Shown in pieces: positions 1-8,435 of a stretch of DNA of 64,000 bases. The notes under the pieces were generated by a model. The model did not search any database and was not told the DNA's origin. It saw nothing but the letters and a program-made list of their open reading frames with translations. The position numbers and the translations under genes are program-made. The first letter of the stretch is position 1. Every line of letters begins with the position of its first letter. The stretch is taken from contig JBCBBT010000002.1 in the NCBI GenBank assembly GCA_038531315.1, positions 70,792 through 134,791 on the forward strand. Direction: 5' to 3'. This stretch comes from JAJFFW01 sp038531315 (GTDB lineage: Bacteria > Pseudomonadota > Alphaproteobacteria > Caulobacterales > Parvularculaceae).

Positions 1-750
1 GCGATGGCCGTCTTTTTCAACGAGGGCGCTCGTTGCTGACGAAATGGTCTCCTCGCGCCGAACTGTGTCGCCGTCGCTGTTAAAAATCTGAAAGCCAGCG
101 CGCGTAACCACCGTCCAGTCGCCTTCCTCCAGATAGGTGATCCGGTTCGTAAACGGGGCGAGGGCGAAGGCGTCAGAACCCAGCGTCATCTGACCGTCGC
201 CGCGTCCAATAGCGAGCGGGCTGCCCTTGCGTGCGCCAATCAGCAGATCATCTTCGCCCGCAAACATCGCGACGATAGCGAACGCGCCCGTCAGTCGGTT
301 AATGGCTTTGCGAAACGCATCAGCCGGCGAAAGGTTTTCGGTTCTCAGATAATAGTCGATTAATTGCGGGCAGACTTCAGCATCGGTCTCGGAGGCGAAT
401 GCAACGCCTTTCTCCGTCAGTTCGGCGCGCAGGGCCGCAAAATTTTCAATAATGCCGTTGTGGACAACGAGGACGTGCGGGGTGCCGTGAGGATGGGCGT
501 TCGTTTCCGTCGGCGCGCCATGTGTCGCCCACCGGGTGTGGCCGATGCCGCCGGCGCCGGCGAGCGGATTGTCTTTCAGGCTGGCTTCAAGCGCTGCAAG
601 CTTGCCGGGCGCGCGGCGGCGATCAAGGGCGCCGTCATCGATCGTCGCGATCCCGGCGGAGTCATAGCCGCGATATTCCAGACGCCGCAGCGCCTCAACG
701 ATCGAGCCCGCCACGTCGCCGTCGCCAAGAATCCCAATAATGCCGCACAT
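1..750 (-). CDS. glmS: Glutamine--fructose-6-phosphate aminotransferase, N-terminal part (window edge)
   Basis: Makes glucosamine-6-phosphate from fructose-6-phosphate and glutamine, the first step towards UDP-GlcNAc for peptidoglycan and LPS; cytoplasmic. The visible 250 residues start MCGIIGILGDG, so the catalytic nucleophile Cys2 of the class II glutamine amidotransferase domain is present, followed by the family motifs YRGYDSAGIA, HTRWATHG and HNGIIEN. The family is about 605 residues long; the two SIS sugar-isomerase domains lie beyond position 1. It follows the MBL hydrolase gene on the same strand with a 109-bp gap, so it may be read from the same transcript or have its own promoter in that gap. 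The identification is secure; the gene is incomplete only because of the window edge. Confidence 0.96.
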   Translation of the reverse strand, partial: MCGIIGILGDGDVAGSIVEALRRLEYRGYDSAGIATIDDGALDRRRAPGKLAALEASLKDNPLAGAGGIGHTRWATHGAPTETNAHPHGTPHVLVVHNGIIENFAALRAELTEKGVAFASETDAEVCPQLIDYYLRTENLSPADAFRKAINRLTGAFAIVAMFAGEDDLLIGARKGSPLAIGRGDGQMTLGSDAFALAPFTNRITYLEEGDWTVVTRAGFQIFNSDGDTVRREETISSATSALVEKDGHR

Positions 751-859
751 GTTACGTTCCTGTTCGTATCCGGAGTGGGCAAATTTCATTCCGAATTCAA
801 GCGAAAAAAAGGACCGCATCAGGTCAAAAAGCGGCGTGTTTGTGGGGGGCGGTCGCCGC

Positions 860-1765
860 CTAGGCGAGCCGGTAGACCGACTTGAGCCCGGCGGGTCCGT
901 CAGCGGCGACGACACCGTCTTCGACGAGGCGGATCAGATGCGCGAGGACATTCATGGCGGCGGCCCCATGAAGCCGCTTGTCGATATCGCGATACATGGC
1001 GGCGACCATATCCGGGATTTCGGATTTGCCATTTTTCAGCTGTTCGATGATCTGGCCGTCTCGGATGCGCCGGTGGGTGCGCACCGCGCGCACAAAGCGA
1101 TGCGGGTTCTCGATTGGCGCGCCGTGGGTCGGATAATATATGGCGCTGTCGAGGGCCAGCAGCTTTTCAAGGCTGTTGAAATAATCGCCCATATGTCCGG
1201 CTGGCGGGATAATGACCGTGGTGGCCCAGCCCATAATATGGTCGCCGGTAAAAAGCGCTTTTTCCGTGTCCAAACAAAAACACAGATGGTTCGAAATATG
1301 TCCCGGCGTGTGGAGCGCGTTAAGCGTCCACCCGTCGCCTTCGATAGCGGCCCCATCGCCGATCAGGTGATCGGGCGCAAACGATGTGTCGCCGCCTTCT
1401 TCGAGCGCCTGAACGGCGGCTGCTTCCCTGTCCACCGGATGCGGACCGAAACCATAGATCGGCGCACCGCAACGATCAGCGAGTTTGCGGGCCCCGCCGC
1501 AATGATCGTGATGCGTATGCGTGATCAGAATGTGTGAAATCGCGCCGCCCGTCGCTGTCATGATGGCGTCGAGGTGTTGATCATCGTCCGGCCCCGGATC
1601 GATCACCGCCGATGGACGCCCTTGCGCGCCGACAAGATATGCGCCACTGCCCGTATAGGTGAACGGGCCGGGATTGTTCGCAATGACGCGTCTGACGAGG
1701 GGGCTTAATTGCGCCGGTTCTCCGTAGGCGAAATCAAAGTCCTTGACGAAGGGAATGTCGCTCAA
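860..1765 (-). CDS. MBL-fold metallo-hydrolase, LACTB2-like
   Basis: A 301-residue metallo-beta-lactamase-fold hydrolase. The zinc motif THTHHDH is at residues 82-88, with the later ligands in HTPGHISNH and GDHIMG. After the core comes an alpha-helical C-terminal region of about 70 residues that resembles the winged-helix tail of LACTB2/hydroxyacylglutathione-hydrolase-like proteins, which includes a human endoribonuclease. The real substrate cannot be read from the sequence: a thioester, lactone or RNA hydrolase are all possible. It starts 20 bp after the stop of the ATP-grasp-like gene, so the two are probably cotranscribed, with glmS following on the same strand. Family assignment is strong; function is open. 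Confidence 0.88.
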   Translation of the reverse strand: MSDIPFVKDFDFAYGEPAQLSPLVRRVIANNPGPFTYTGSGAYLVGAQGRPSAVIDPGPDDDQHLDAIMTATGGAISHILITHTHHDHCGGARKLADRCGAPIYGFGPHPVDREAAAVQALEEGGDTSFAPDHLIGDGAAIEGDGWTLNALHTPGHISNHLCFCLDTEKALFTGDHIMGWATTVIIPPAGHMGDYFNSLEKLLALDSAIYYPTHGAPIENPHRFVRAVRTHRRIRDGQIIEQLKNGKSEIPDMVAAMYRDIDKRLHGAAAMNVLAHLIRLVEDGVVAADGPAGLKSVYRLA

Positions 1766-1785
1766 AGCGAGACCTCGCGCGCCGC

Positions 1786-2802
1786 CTAGCGGGCGGCTTC
1801 GAGCTTTTGATCGACAAGTTCCGCGAACGCCGTCGCGAGACCGCGCATCGCCTGAAGCTTGTCTGCGGAAGGCAGCGCGGAAGGCGGGCCCATGTCGGTC
1901 TTGTTGACGTCGACAATGTATATGCGACCGTCTTCGCGGTTGCGCAGAACATCAAGCCCGCCGAAATCAAGCGCCATCGCCTCGGCGTAGCGGCGGATGT
2001 TTTCCTGTTCTTCCCGGGACAGCATCGCATCTGTCGGCGCAATATCCACGCGATGGTTATCGTTCGAAAAGCGCAGGTCCGCCATCCGTCGCTTTAGGTA
2101 GACGAACGGGATCTTGCCGCCGACAATCGGCGTGCGGATATCGATGAATTCATTGCCGTCAAACGTATTATCGATCAGGCGCTGATAGACCATGTCGCGC
2201 TTTGGCTCGCTGACAGGGCATTCAACGATTTTGCCGTCATGTTTGCCGTTGCGCTCCGATTTTTCAACCGCAAGACCTTGATGCGTATCAGGATCAATTG
2301 CGAGGCTATAGCCGAAAACCTCTTCAAAAACACGGGCGACGACGCTTTTGCGAATATCGTAACAACCAATGTTGAAAGACGGTTTGTCGGTCGGGCTGGC
2401 CGGCGGGCCGGTGAGGAACTCGCGGTCTTCGAAATAAAAATGCATATCCGCGCTCGCCGGATCATCGACGATTTTGACATCGGCGATCTGACAAACCGGC
2501 CAGATCGCATAATAGGACCGCGGTTTTTTCGGGAAAAAAGAAATTCGAGCCCGCGGCTCGCGCCCTTTGACAAGACGCGTTGCGCGCAACGCCTGAACCA
2601 TCCCGACGAAACTCGCGATGCGCACGACTTCCCTGAAGAATTCCGAATCGAGCGGGATCTGTGCGCCTGTCTCACGCGCAATTAGCTGGTTGCCGCTAAT
2701 TTCGAAGTCGTCGAAGACCGCCATCCTGCACCAGTCCCTGTCCCAAAACGCCTGGAGACCCGTCCAAAGACGGCCAGCGCGCGTCGCCCCCCGCATTAAC
2801 AT
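1786..2802 (-). CDS. Uncharacterised protein with ATP-grasp-like C-terminus
   Basis: A 338-residue soluble protein that I do not recognise as a named family. The C-terminal third (residues about 265-310) reads like the metal-binding end of an ATP-grasp ligase: an acidic beta strand followed by IYIVDVNKTDMGPP, matching the D...N pattern that binds Mg-ATP in RimK/D-Ala ligase-like enzymes. Upstream, SYYAIWPVCQ and a basic CYDIRKS segment could form the N-terminal lobes. No signal peptide or membrane segment is present. An alternative start at 2724 (MAVFDDFEISG) would remove 26 residues; neither start has a strong ribosome binding site. It lies 20 bp upstream of the MBL hydrolase gene. An amide- or peptide-ligase role is inference only. 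Confidence 0.6.
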   Translation of the reverse strand: MLMRGATRAGRLWTGLQAFWDRDWCRMAVFDDFEISGNQLIARETGAQIPLDSEFFREVVRIASFVGMVQALRATRLVKGREPRARISFFPKKPRSYYAIWPVCQIADVKIVDDPASADMHFYFEDREFLTGPPASPTDKPSFNIGCYDIRKSVVARVFEEVFGYSLAIDPDTHQGLAVEKSERNGKHDGKIVECPVSEPKRDMVYQRLIDNTFDGNEFIDIRTPIVGGKIPFVYLKRRMADLRFSNDNHRVDIAPTDAMLSREEQENIRRYAEAMALDFGGLDVLRNREDGRIYIVDVNKTDMGPPSALPSADKLQAMRGLATAFAELVDQKLEAAR

Positions 2803-2918
2803 AGGTTCAACATCGCTTCCTCTGCAATGACAAGGAAATAAACATTGCGCGAGCCGCCCTGAAAGCCCGGCAGGCTGTGGCGTTTGCGGCCGGAACGGCT
2901 TTTGCGACGTCCGGGGCC

Positions 2919-3272
2919 ATGTGTTTCAAACGTAAACAAATCGTTAATCTCGCCGTTTGCGCGTTAACGATATTTGCGCCGGTCGCCGCCGCAGCGGGCG
3001 ACCCGCCGGAACCGCGCAGCGCCGGCTCATTATCCTTCGGCGAGAGCGTCGGCGGCGTCACCGATCACGCCAATATCGTCGCGCCGCCGGACTGGGCGTA
3101 TGTGGTTGAACGCGAAGCGGGCAGTTTTCTCGATTGCGGCGACGGCATGGACGCAGGCGGCGCCGACAGCGACGGCCGTTCACGCGCACCGCTCGATTGC
3201 GGCGTGACGCTCACCGAAACACTGATAATCCCGGCTGCCGCCAAAAGCGCCCGGATTATCGTTCATTTTTAG
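2919..3272 (+). CDS. Small exported protein of unknown function
   Basis: A 117-residue protein whose start at 2919 gives a clean signal peptide: MCFKRK, a hydrophobic stretch (IVNLAVCALTIFAPV) and an AAAA-GD cleavage region. The mature part is acidic, about 90 residues, with two cysteines (FLDCGDG and PLDCGV) that could form a disulfide in the periplasm. An upstream in-frame GTG at 2877 would extend the protein but spoil the signal sequence. I recognise no domain. It is divergent from the ATP-grasp-like gene (start 2802) and converges on the frameshifted DUF442 gene. It may be lineage-specific. Confidence 0.5.
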   Translation: MCFKRKQIVNLAVCALTIFAPVAAAAGDPPEPRSAGSLSFGESVGGVTDHANIVAPPDWAYVVEREAGSFLDCGDGMDAGGADSDGRSRAPLDCGVTLTETLIIPAAAKSARIIVHF

Positions 3273-3292
3273 CGCACCGGCTTAGTGAGACT

Positions 3293-3728
3293 TTATTGGC
3301 CTGCAAAAGCCTCCAGCATGGCGCGGTGGCCGCGTAGATCAAAGCCGGCCGCGGCTGACTGGGAAAGAATGTCGTCAATCGACGCGCCGGCGCGGGCCAG
3401 GGCAAAAGCGCGCAGCGCCGCCGAGCGCATGCCGGATTTGCAATAGCCGAGCGCCGCGCCTTCGGTGTCGCGCACAGCCGCCAGAAACTTGTCGAGCATT
3501 TCTTCACTGATCCCCGGCCGCGCCCACCGGAAAAGCGACATAATCAAGCCCCGCCGCACGCGCCGCGGCTTCAATCTCGGCGCCGGCGATCTGGCCGGGC
3601 TCTTCGCCATCGGGGCGGTTGTTGATAATCAATGTCACGCCGATGCGGGCCGCTTCTTCTATATCGGCGAGGGATATTTGCGGGCTGGCGAAAAAATCGT
3701 CCGCGACGGGAATAAAACGGTTCGGCAT
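3293..3728 (-). pseudogene. DUF442 / TIGR01244 protein-tyrosine-phosphatase-like gene with a +1 frameshift
   Basis: The N-terminal half (start 3728) reads MPNRFIPVADDFFASPQISL, INNRPDGEEPGQ and LDYVAFPVGA, the beginning of the TIGR01244/DUF442 family. This frame stops at 3504. The rest of the family (GISEEMLDKFLAAV, then the CKSGMRSA phosphatase loop of type CxxGxR) continues in another frame to the TAA at 3293. The two frames join perfectly if one base is removed from the CCCC run at 3512-3515, giving a normal product of about 144 residues. Members occur alone or fused to MBL-fold hydrolases (Blh, sulfur dioxygenase-related). The gene is either truly broken or carries a homopolymer sequencing error; every other codon looks intact, which favours an error or a very recent mutation. 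Confidence 0.85.
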
Positions 3729-3826
3729 GGCGGGTCTCGTTTCCGGCTGTTATGGAAGAGCGCATAGCGCAACCCGGCGCTGAGCCCAAGCGCTTCTCAC
3801 GTCTTGCGAAGGAAGGCTCACAGGAT

Positions 3827-4255
3827 ATGGACCAAAAGTCGTTGCAACCGTTTCACCTCGCGATCCCGGTGCGCGATCTTGGCGCCGCCGAGGCGTTCTA
3901 CGGCGGCGTTATGGGCTGCGAACAGGGCAGGCGCTCGCGCGACTGGATCGACTTCAATTTTTTTGGCCACCAGCTGGTCGTTCATTTAAGTCCCGCAGAG
4001 AGCAGTGAAACGGCGCGCAACATCGTTGACAGCAAACAGGTGCCGGTCCGCCATTTCGGCGTTGTGCTGGCCGTCCCGGCCTGGAAGGCGCTGGCGAAGA
4101 GACTGGAAGGCGCCGGCTGCGCATTCCTGATCGAACCATGCTTGCGCCACGAAGGCGAGCCCGGAGAACAACACACGATGTTTCTGCTCGACCCAAGCGG
4201 CAACGCCCTTGAATTCAAGGCGATGACAAACCCGGAGAACCTCTTCGCATCCTGA
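3827..4255 (+). CDS. VOC family (glyoxalase/bleomycin-resistance fold) protein
   Basis: A 142-residue vicinal-oxygen-chelate protein. The start at 3827 (MDQKSLQPFHLAIPVRDL) follows a GAAGGA ribosome binding site and gives the usual family beginning with a metal-ligand His in FHLAIPV. The two beta-alpha-beta-beta-beta modules follow, with FNFFGHQLVVHL, then RHFGVVLA (second-module His) and the typical C-terminal FLLDPSGNALEFKAM that carries the last Glu ligand. A dioxygenase, isomerase or glyoxalase-like activity is likely, but the substrate is not visible. It stands alone on the plus strand between two minus-strand genes and shares the 98-bp gap at 3729-3826 with the divergent DUF442 gene. 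Confidence 0.85.
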   Translation: MDQKSLQPFHLAIPVRDLGAAEAFYGGVMGCEQGRRSRDWIDFNFFGHQLVVHLSPAESSETARNIVDSKQVPVRHFGVVLAVPAWKALAKRLEGAGCAFLIEPCLRHEGEPGEQHTMFLLDPSGNALEFKAMTNPENLFAS

Positions 4256-4315
4256 AACGCGCACCCCGAAACACGGGGCCCGATGGCGAACCGGGCGGCG
4301 ACGCAGACGTCTCCG

Positions 4316-6007
4316 CTAGTCTTCTTCCGCCCGATAAATCACCTCGCCGTCCACGACGGTCATCACCGCGCGCACTTCAGGAATGTCTTCTTCCGGGATC
4401 ACCATGATATCAGCGGAAAAAACCGAGAAGTCGGCGCGCTTGCCGATCTCGATGGCGCCCAGCGATTCTTCTTCAAACGCCGCGTAGGCGGGCCAGCGTG
4501 TGAACATCGCGAGCGCCTCCTCGCGCGTCACGGCTTCGCCGGGGCGCCAGTTTTCCCCTTGAAACCCTTTCAAGTCGCGGCGGGCGACGGCGGCGTAAAA
4601 CTCGATCATCGGGTCGCCGCGCTCAACAGGCGCGTCCGATCCCGCCGCGATAACTGCGCCGGCGTCGATCAGCGAGCGCCACGCATAGGCCCCGTCAAGA
4701 CGCGCATCGCCCAGCCTGTCCGGCGCGAAATGAAGATCGCCGATCGCATGCGACGGCTGCATCGACGCGATGACGCCCTGCGTCGCAAAGCGGGGAATGT
4801 CCTCTGTATGCAGAATTTGCGCATGCTCAATGCGCCAGCGCAGCGGCGCGCCATCCGCGCCGAGCGCCTCCTTGTACCAGTCGAGCACCAGCATATTGCC
4901 GCGATCGCCGATCGCGTGGGTCGCAACCTGAACGCCGGCGGCTTTTGCTTTTTCAAAATGGCCGCGCGCCTCGTCCTGGCTCATCAGCAAAAGACCGTCG
5001 GTTTCCGGCGCGTCGCTGTACGGGGCGGAAAGTTTAGCGCCGCGTGAGCCGAGCGCGCCGTCCACATAGAGTTTGAGCGCGCGCGTCATGACGCGGCGAT
5101 TTTGGCTTCGCCACGGCCCGCTGGCGGCGAAAGCGTCATAGTCGATATCGCTCAGTGCATTATAGACCCTGACCCCAAGGGCTCCCTCGTCGGACAGCGC
5201 TTCCATTAACGTGCGGTCGGCCGGATCGACGGACATATTATGGAGGCCGGTCCAGCCATACGCCGCATAAACCCTGCCGCCCTCAACATACGCCTGACGC
5301 ACCCGTTGCGGCGACGGGTCGGCGATCAGCGGGCGCACAAGACCGATTGCATTATCGATCAGGATTCCCGTCGCGCGTCCGGCGGCGTCGCGGTCGATGC
5401 GCCCGCCGTCAGGGTCGGGCGTTGCGTCGTCGATCCCGACCGCATTGAGCGCTGCTGAATTAACAAGAACCGCGTGGCCGTCGGCGCGCGTCAGGATAGC
5501 CGGGATCGCGCCTGTGACGGGGTCGAGGTCGTCGCGGGTTGGGAACCGGTCTTCCGGCCATCCGGTTTCGATCCAGCCGCGCCCGTCAATCACGCCGCCG
5601 GGCGCCGCCTTTGCGGCTTCTGCACCGACGACGTCAACGAGTTCCGCGACCGACGCCACATCCTCAAGGTTCAGCGTCAGCTCCCGGAATCCGATGCCGA
5701 TCAGATGGGCGTGCGCATCGACAAACCCCGGGAACATCGCGGCGCCTTCGAGGTCGATGATTTCCGTATCAGGACCAATCGCTGCTTCGATGTCGGCATC
5801 AGCGCCGAGGCCGGTCACGGCGCCGTTGGTGACGGCGACCGCTTCCACGGTCGTTGCTCCTTGCGAGCCCGTATAAATCGCGCCGCCCGTAAAGACCGTA
5901 TCGGCGTAAGCGGGCGTCGGTGCGGTCTCGCGCGCCTTTTCGCCGCCGCAGCCGGCGAGGGCGGCCGCGCCCATCAGCGCGAGACAGATTTTTGTCAGGT
6001 GAGCCAT
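4316..6007 (-). CDS. Amidohydrolase, YtcJ-like, lipoprotein
   Basis: A 563-residue metal-dependent hydrolase with an N-terminal lipoprotein signal (LAGC lipobox, Cys20), so it is probably anchored in the envelope rather than cytoplasmic. The metal motif DAHAHL is near residue 100, with THAIGDRGN, RIEHAQI and the final Asp in AAGSDAPVE as expected for the DUF1704/YtcJ branch of the amidohydrolase superfamily. The C-terminal part (ADFSVFSADIM) folds back into the composite beta domain. These enzymes act on cyclic amides or imides such as N-substituted formamides; the substrate here is unknown. An AAAGG ribosome binding site precedes the ATG. The tRNA-Pro gene lies upstream on the same strand. 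Confidence 0.88.
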   Translation of the reverse strand: MAHLTKICLALMGAAALAGCGGEKARETAPTPAYADTVFTGGAIYTGSQGATTVEAVAVTNGAVTGLGADADIEAAIGPDTEIIDLEGAAMFPGFVDAHAHLIGIGFRELTLNLEDVASVAELVDVVGAEAAKAAPGGVIDGRGWIETGWPEDRFPTRDDLDPVTGAIPAILTRADGHAVLVNSAALNAVGIDDATPDPDGGRIDRDAAGRATGILIDNAIGLVRPLIADPSPQRVRQAYVEGGRVYAAYGWTGLHNMSVDPADRTLMEALSDEGALGVRVYNALSDIDYDAFAASGPWRSQNRRVMTRALKLYVDGALGSRGAKLSAPYSDAPETDGLLLMSQDEARGHFEKAKAAGVQVATHAIGDRGNMLVLDWYKEALGADGAPLRWRIEHAQILHTEDIPRFATQGVIASMQPSHAIGDLHFAPDRLGDARLDGAYAWRSLIDAGAVIAAGSDAPVERGDPMIEFYAAVARRDLKGFQGENWRPGEAVTREEALAMFTRWPAYAAFEEESLGAIEIGKRADFSVFSADIMVIPEEDIPEVRAVMTVVDGEVIYRAEED

Positions 6008-6163
6008 GGCGAGCGACCTTTCTTGATGACATGCGATTGCTGTCGTTTAGCGGCTTGCGCCGCCAGCCATCAAGGCCCGCTGGCTGAGGTGTACGTAGAA
6101 CGTCAGCACGGGCGTCAAGGGCTTTTGTTATGGGCCCGGCTGATAATGGCGCGGTGGATGCGA

Positions 6164-6240
6164 TGGTCGGAGTGGCGAGATTCGAACTCACGACCCCTGC
6201 CTCCCGAAGACAGTGCTCTACCAGGCTGAGCTACACTCCG
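6164..6240 (-). tRNA. tRNA-Pro (CGG)
   Basis: A 77-nt cloverleaf on the minus strand with acceptor stem CGGAGTG/CACTCCG (C1-G72 as in bacterial tRNA-Pro), D-arm GCTC...GAGC, anticodon stem CTGTC/GGCAG with loop TTCGGGA (anticodon CGG), T-arm with TTCGAAT, A73 and an encoded CCA. It reads CCG codons, which are frequent in this GC-rich genome. It lies 157 bp upstream of the amidohydrolase gene. Confidence 0.95.
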
Positions 6241-6462
6241 ATGAAGGCGCTGATATATCGACTGCCTCAGGGGGGCGCAAGCGAGGCGGGCGATGAATTT
6301 TCGCAAGCCCTCTCGGGCGGAATTAAATGCTGACGTCGCCGGTCCCGTCTGCCCTTTTGAACGCAAGGCCGGACGTCGCCCAATGCGGCGTTTTTTCGTC
6401 GCTTTTTTCGGCCCGTCGGCGTTGCGTTCGGCAAAATTCCGCTGTATCACGCGCGGCCTTGG

Positions 6463-6537
6463 TGGGGCGTCGCCAAGTGGTAAGGCATCGGTTTTTGGTA
6501 TCGACATTCCCAGGTTCGAATCCTGGCGCCCCAGCCA
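6463..6537 (+). tRNA. tRNA-Gln (TTG)
   Basis: A 75-nt cloverleaf: acceptor TGGGGCG/CGCCCCA, D-arm GCC...GGC, anticodon stem TCGGT/ATCGA with loop TTTTGGT (anticodon TTG), T-arm CCAGG-TTCGAAT-CCTGG, G73 and an encoded CCA. The weak U1-A72 pair is typical of glutamine tRNAs. It is divergent from tRNA-Pro, 222 bp away. Confidence 0.95.
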
Positions 6538-6707
6538 ATTCATCGGATGCGCTCGATGAATGGAACCAATCCACGATGGTCCCGCGAACAACGTTCAAAC
6601 CCCTGAAGGATGATCGGCGGGAAACGCGCGGTCGCCCAGCGCCGAGCGCTCAGCGTAACCCATCCATATAATCACGAAGGCTTTGCTCTGAACGGGTGAG
6701 GGGACAA

Positions 6708-6739
6708 TAGGCGCGTCTAATGTTAGGCGCGTCTAATGT
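6708..6739. repeat. Perfect 16-bp tandem duplication
   Basis: Two identical adjacent copies of TAGGCGCGTCTAATGT, at 6708-6723 and 6724-6739, downstream of tRNA-Gln in the gene-poor stretch. With only two copies this may be a simple replication-slippage duplication, or a paired protein-binding site. Confidence 0.8.
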
Positions 6740-7483
6740 CGCCGTGAGATCGCTGGCGCTGAATTGGTCTTCAAGCTGATATCTTCTTCGGCGGGCGACC
6801 AAAAGACGCGGCTGCGCGCGAGGATCGCGGAATGGCGATCGTCATTCAACGGCTATTCGGCCGCCGTTCGACCGCGATACAAGAACCCGCCGTTCAAGGG
6901 CCAATGATCTGCATACAGACACTGAAGAGATGCGCTGGCGGCCAGCGGCGCTCGCCGTCTTTTGACTGGACTTTAGTCATGACGAAATTCGCAACATGCG
7001 AGCGATGAAATCCAGCAAAACACTGAAGGTCGTCCATTTGCTCAGGGGGTGTCGATTTAAAATCGGTCAGGCTAGCGGCGATCCGTCTCCGCGCGCGCGC
7101 CATGTAGGCGAGGCTCTCCGCGAAGGAATTCTTGCGCCCCAAATACGCGCATCGCACGTGCGGCGTTCCGCCAAAAGCCGACCAGAAAACATGGTTAAGA
7201 CCCCGCTGAAGGCGTTCTTGAATTGGACGTTGCAACATCGGCCCGCGTTTGTTACTGATTCACGCTGGATTGGCGGGTTAGAATAAAGAGCCAACGGGGT
7301 CTATGGAGGGTGGATGAAATCCTGTCTGTGAGACGGGTACTTGGCGGTTTCCGCTATCGGCGTTGCAATAATGCCGTTGCAATACCTGTCATTTCATACA
7401 ATCATCAAAAATAACGTCCGGAACAGAGGGTATGAAGACGCAAGCGTCATCGCTCGGCGCACTTTGCATAGACCGAAAAAACC

Positions 7484-7501
7484 GATCGACTTCAGTCGAT
7501 C
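7484..7501. promoter_or_regulatory. Perfect inverted repeat upstream of the TonB operon
   Basis: GATCGAC-TTCA-GTCGATC, a 7-bp perfect inverted repeat with a 4-nt loop, about 130 bp before the first gene of the TonB operon. It could be an operator or a leader hairpin. No T-run follows, so it is not an intrinsic terminator. No Fur-box-like sequence was recognised nearby. Confidence 0.4.
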
Positions 7502-7633
7502 AAGACAAGTTTACGGAGACGATGCCGGTTGGCGTCCGGTCCGCTTTAACGTCGGCGTTTTTGCGTTGACAGCACATGAGGGGCTCTTCGCCCACTAAAC
7601 CAAGAAGCCAAAGCAAAACCGTTAGGTGAGGCA

Positions 7634-8407
7634 ATGATGAAACGAGTAGCGATAATTGGGTCAGCTCTAGCAATGGCCGTAGTCTTAGGGGCGCCGGCCA
7701 GCGCGCAGTTTAAGTCGTCGTTAAACGAGAGCAGGGCGACAGCCGACGAAGCGGCCCGCTCGCAACAAAACGTCAACCAACTCGACGATCAGACGTCCGT
7801 ATTGGTCAACGACTACCGGGCGAACCTGAAACAGCTGGAAGCGGCGTTGCGATATAATGAATCGCTGACCAAACAGGTCGCAGCCCAGGAGCGCCGCATT
7901 GAGCGCATCCAGCAAGACATCGAGAATGTCTCCGGCCTGCAGCGCGCTGTTTACCCGCTAATGGAAGACATGGCCGGAACCTTCAAGCAGATCGTTGAAG
8001 CGGACGTGCCGTTTGATATCGTTTCGCGCCTGCAGCGGGCGGACGCCAGAATTGAAAACCTCGACAAGCCCGAAAATGAAGTGTCGGTCGCGCAGAAGTA
8101 TCGGCTCCTCGTCGAAGCTTACCAAATTGAAATGGAATTCGGACGGACCATTGGTCAGTACGAAGGCGCCATCACGGTCGATGGGGAAGAGCTCACGGGC
8201 GAATTCCTGCGGGTCGGTCGCGTTGCGCTGATTTTCAAGACGCCAGACGATTCGGTTCTGAAGATTTGGAACAATTCGACGCGCTCATGGGAAAATCTGG
8301 CCAAGTCCTACCTCCCCGACGTGAAACTCGGCATTCGCATCGCGCTTGAGCAGACAGCGCCGGTTCTGATGCCGATCCCTGTTCCCGCTCCGACGGTCGC
8401 TCAGTAG
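7634..8407 (+). CDS. DUF3450 protein of the TonB operon
   Basis: A 257-residue periplasmic protein: signal peptide to about residue 25 (ALAMAVVLGAPASA-QF), then a long helical, probably coiled-coil region (residues 30-110, with ANLKQLEAALRYNESLTKQ), then a compact beta-rich C-terminal part. This matches the DUF3450 family that opens TtpC-type TonB operons in Vibrio, Pseudoalteromonas and related bacteria; a role in assembling or stabilising the TonB-ExbB-ExbD machine has been suggested but its chemistry is unknown. The start has an AGGTGAGG ribosome binding site; a second ATG follows directly at 7637. Six genes of the same system follow on the same strand with short gaps. Confidence 0.88.
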   Translation: MMKRVAIIGSALAMAVVLGAPASAQFKSSLNESRATADEAARSQQNVNQLDDQTSVLVNDYRANLKQLEAALRYNESLTKQVAAQERRIERIQQDIENVSGLQRAVYPLMEDMAGTFKQIVEADVPFDIVSRLQRADARIENLDKPENEVSVAQKYRLLVEAYQIEMEFGRTIGQYEGAITVDGEELTGEFLRVGRVALIFKTPDDSVLKIWNNSTRSWENLAKSYLPDVKLGIRIALEQTAPVLMPIPVPAPTVAQ

Positions 8408-8435
8408 CCCGCAAAGCAGTTAAGGAAAACAAGTC

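Larger units (their letters stand above)
6538..7633. other. 1.1-kb stretch without a convincing gene
   Basis: No open frame here has a good start, ribosome binding site and recognisable family. A 56-codon open stretch on the plus strand (6737-6907, no ATG; contains EWRSSFNGYSAAVRPRYKNP) has coding-like residue use and may be the remnant of a decayed gene. The segment also holds a perfect 16-bp tandem duplication (6708-6739), a 7-bp hairpin at 7321-7337 and another at 7484-7501. The part close to 7634 must contain the promoter and leader of the TonB operon. Confidence 0.5.

Noticed and set aside
6115..6598. Open frames with GAPGFEPGN- or RDSNSRP-like endings around 6.1-6.6 kb
   Set aside because: They are the antisense or flanks of tRNA-Pro and tRNA-Gln; such peptides are well-known annotation artefacts.
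6894..7286. Opposed open frames of 96-114 codons in the gene-poor region
   Set aside because: They overlap each other antisense, have no ribosome binding site and show no recognisable domain.
7261..7633. Possible riboswitch upstream of the TonB operon
   Set aside because: Looked for cobalamin, TPP and FMN landmarks; only simple hairpins were seen, none matching a known aptamer core.
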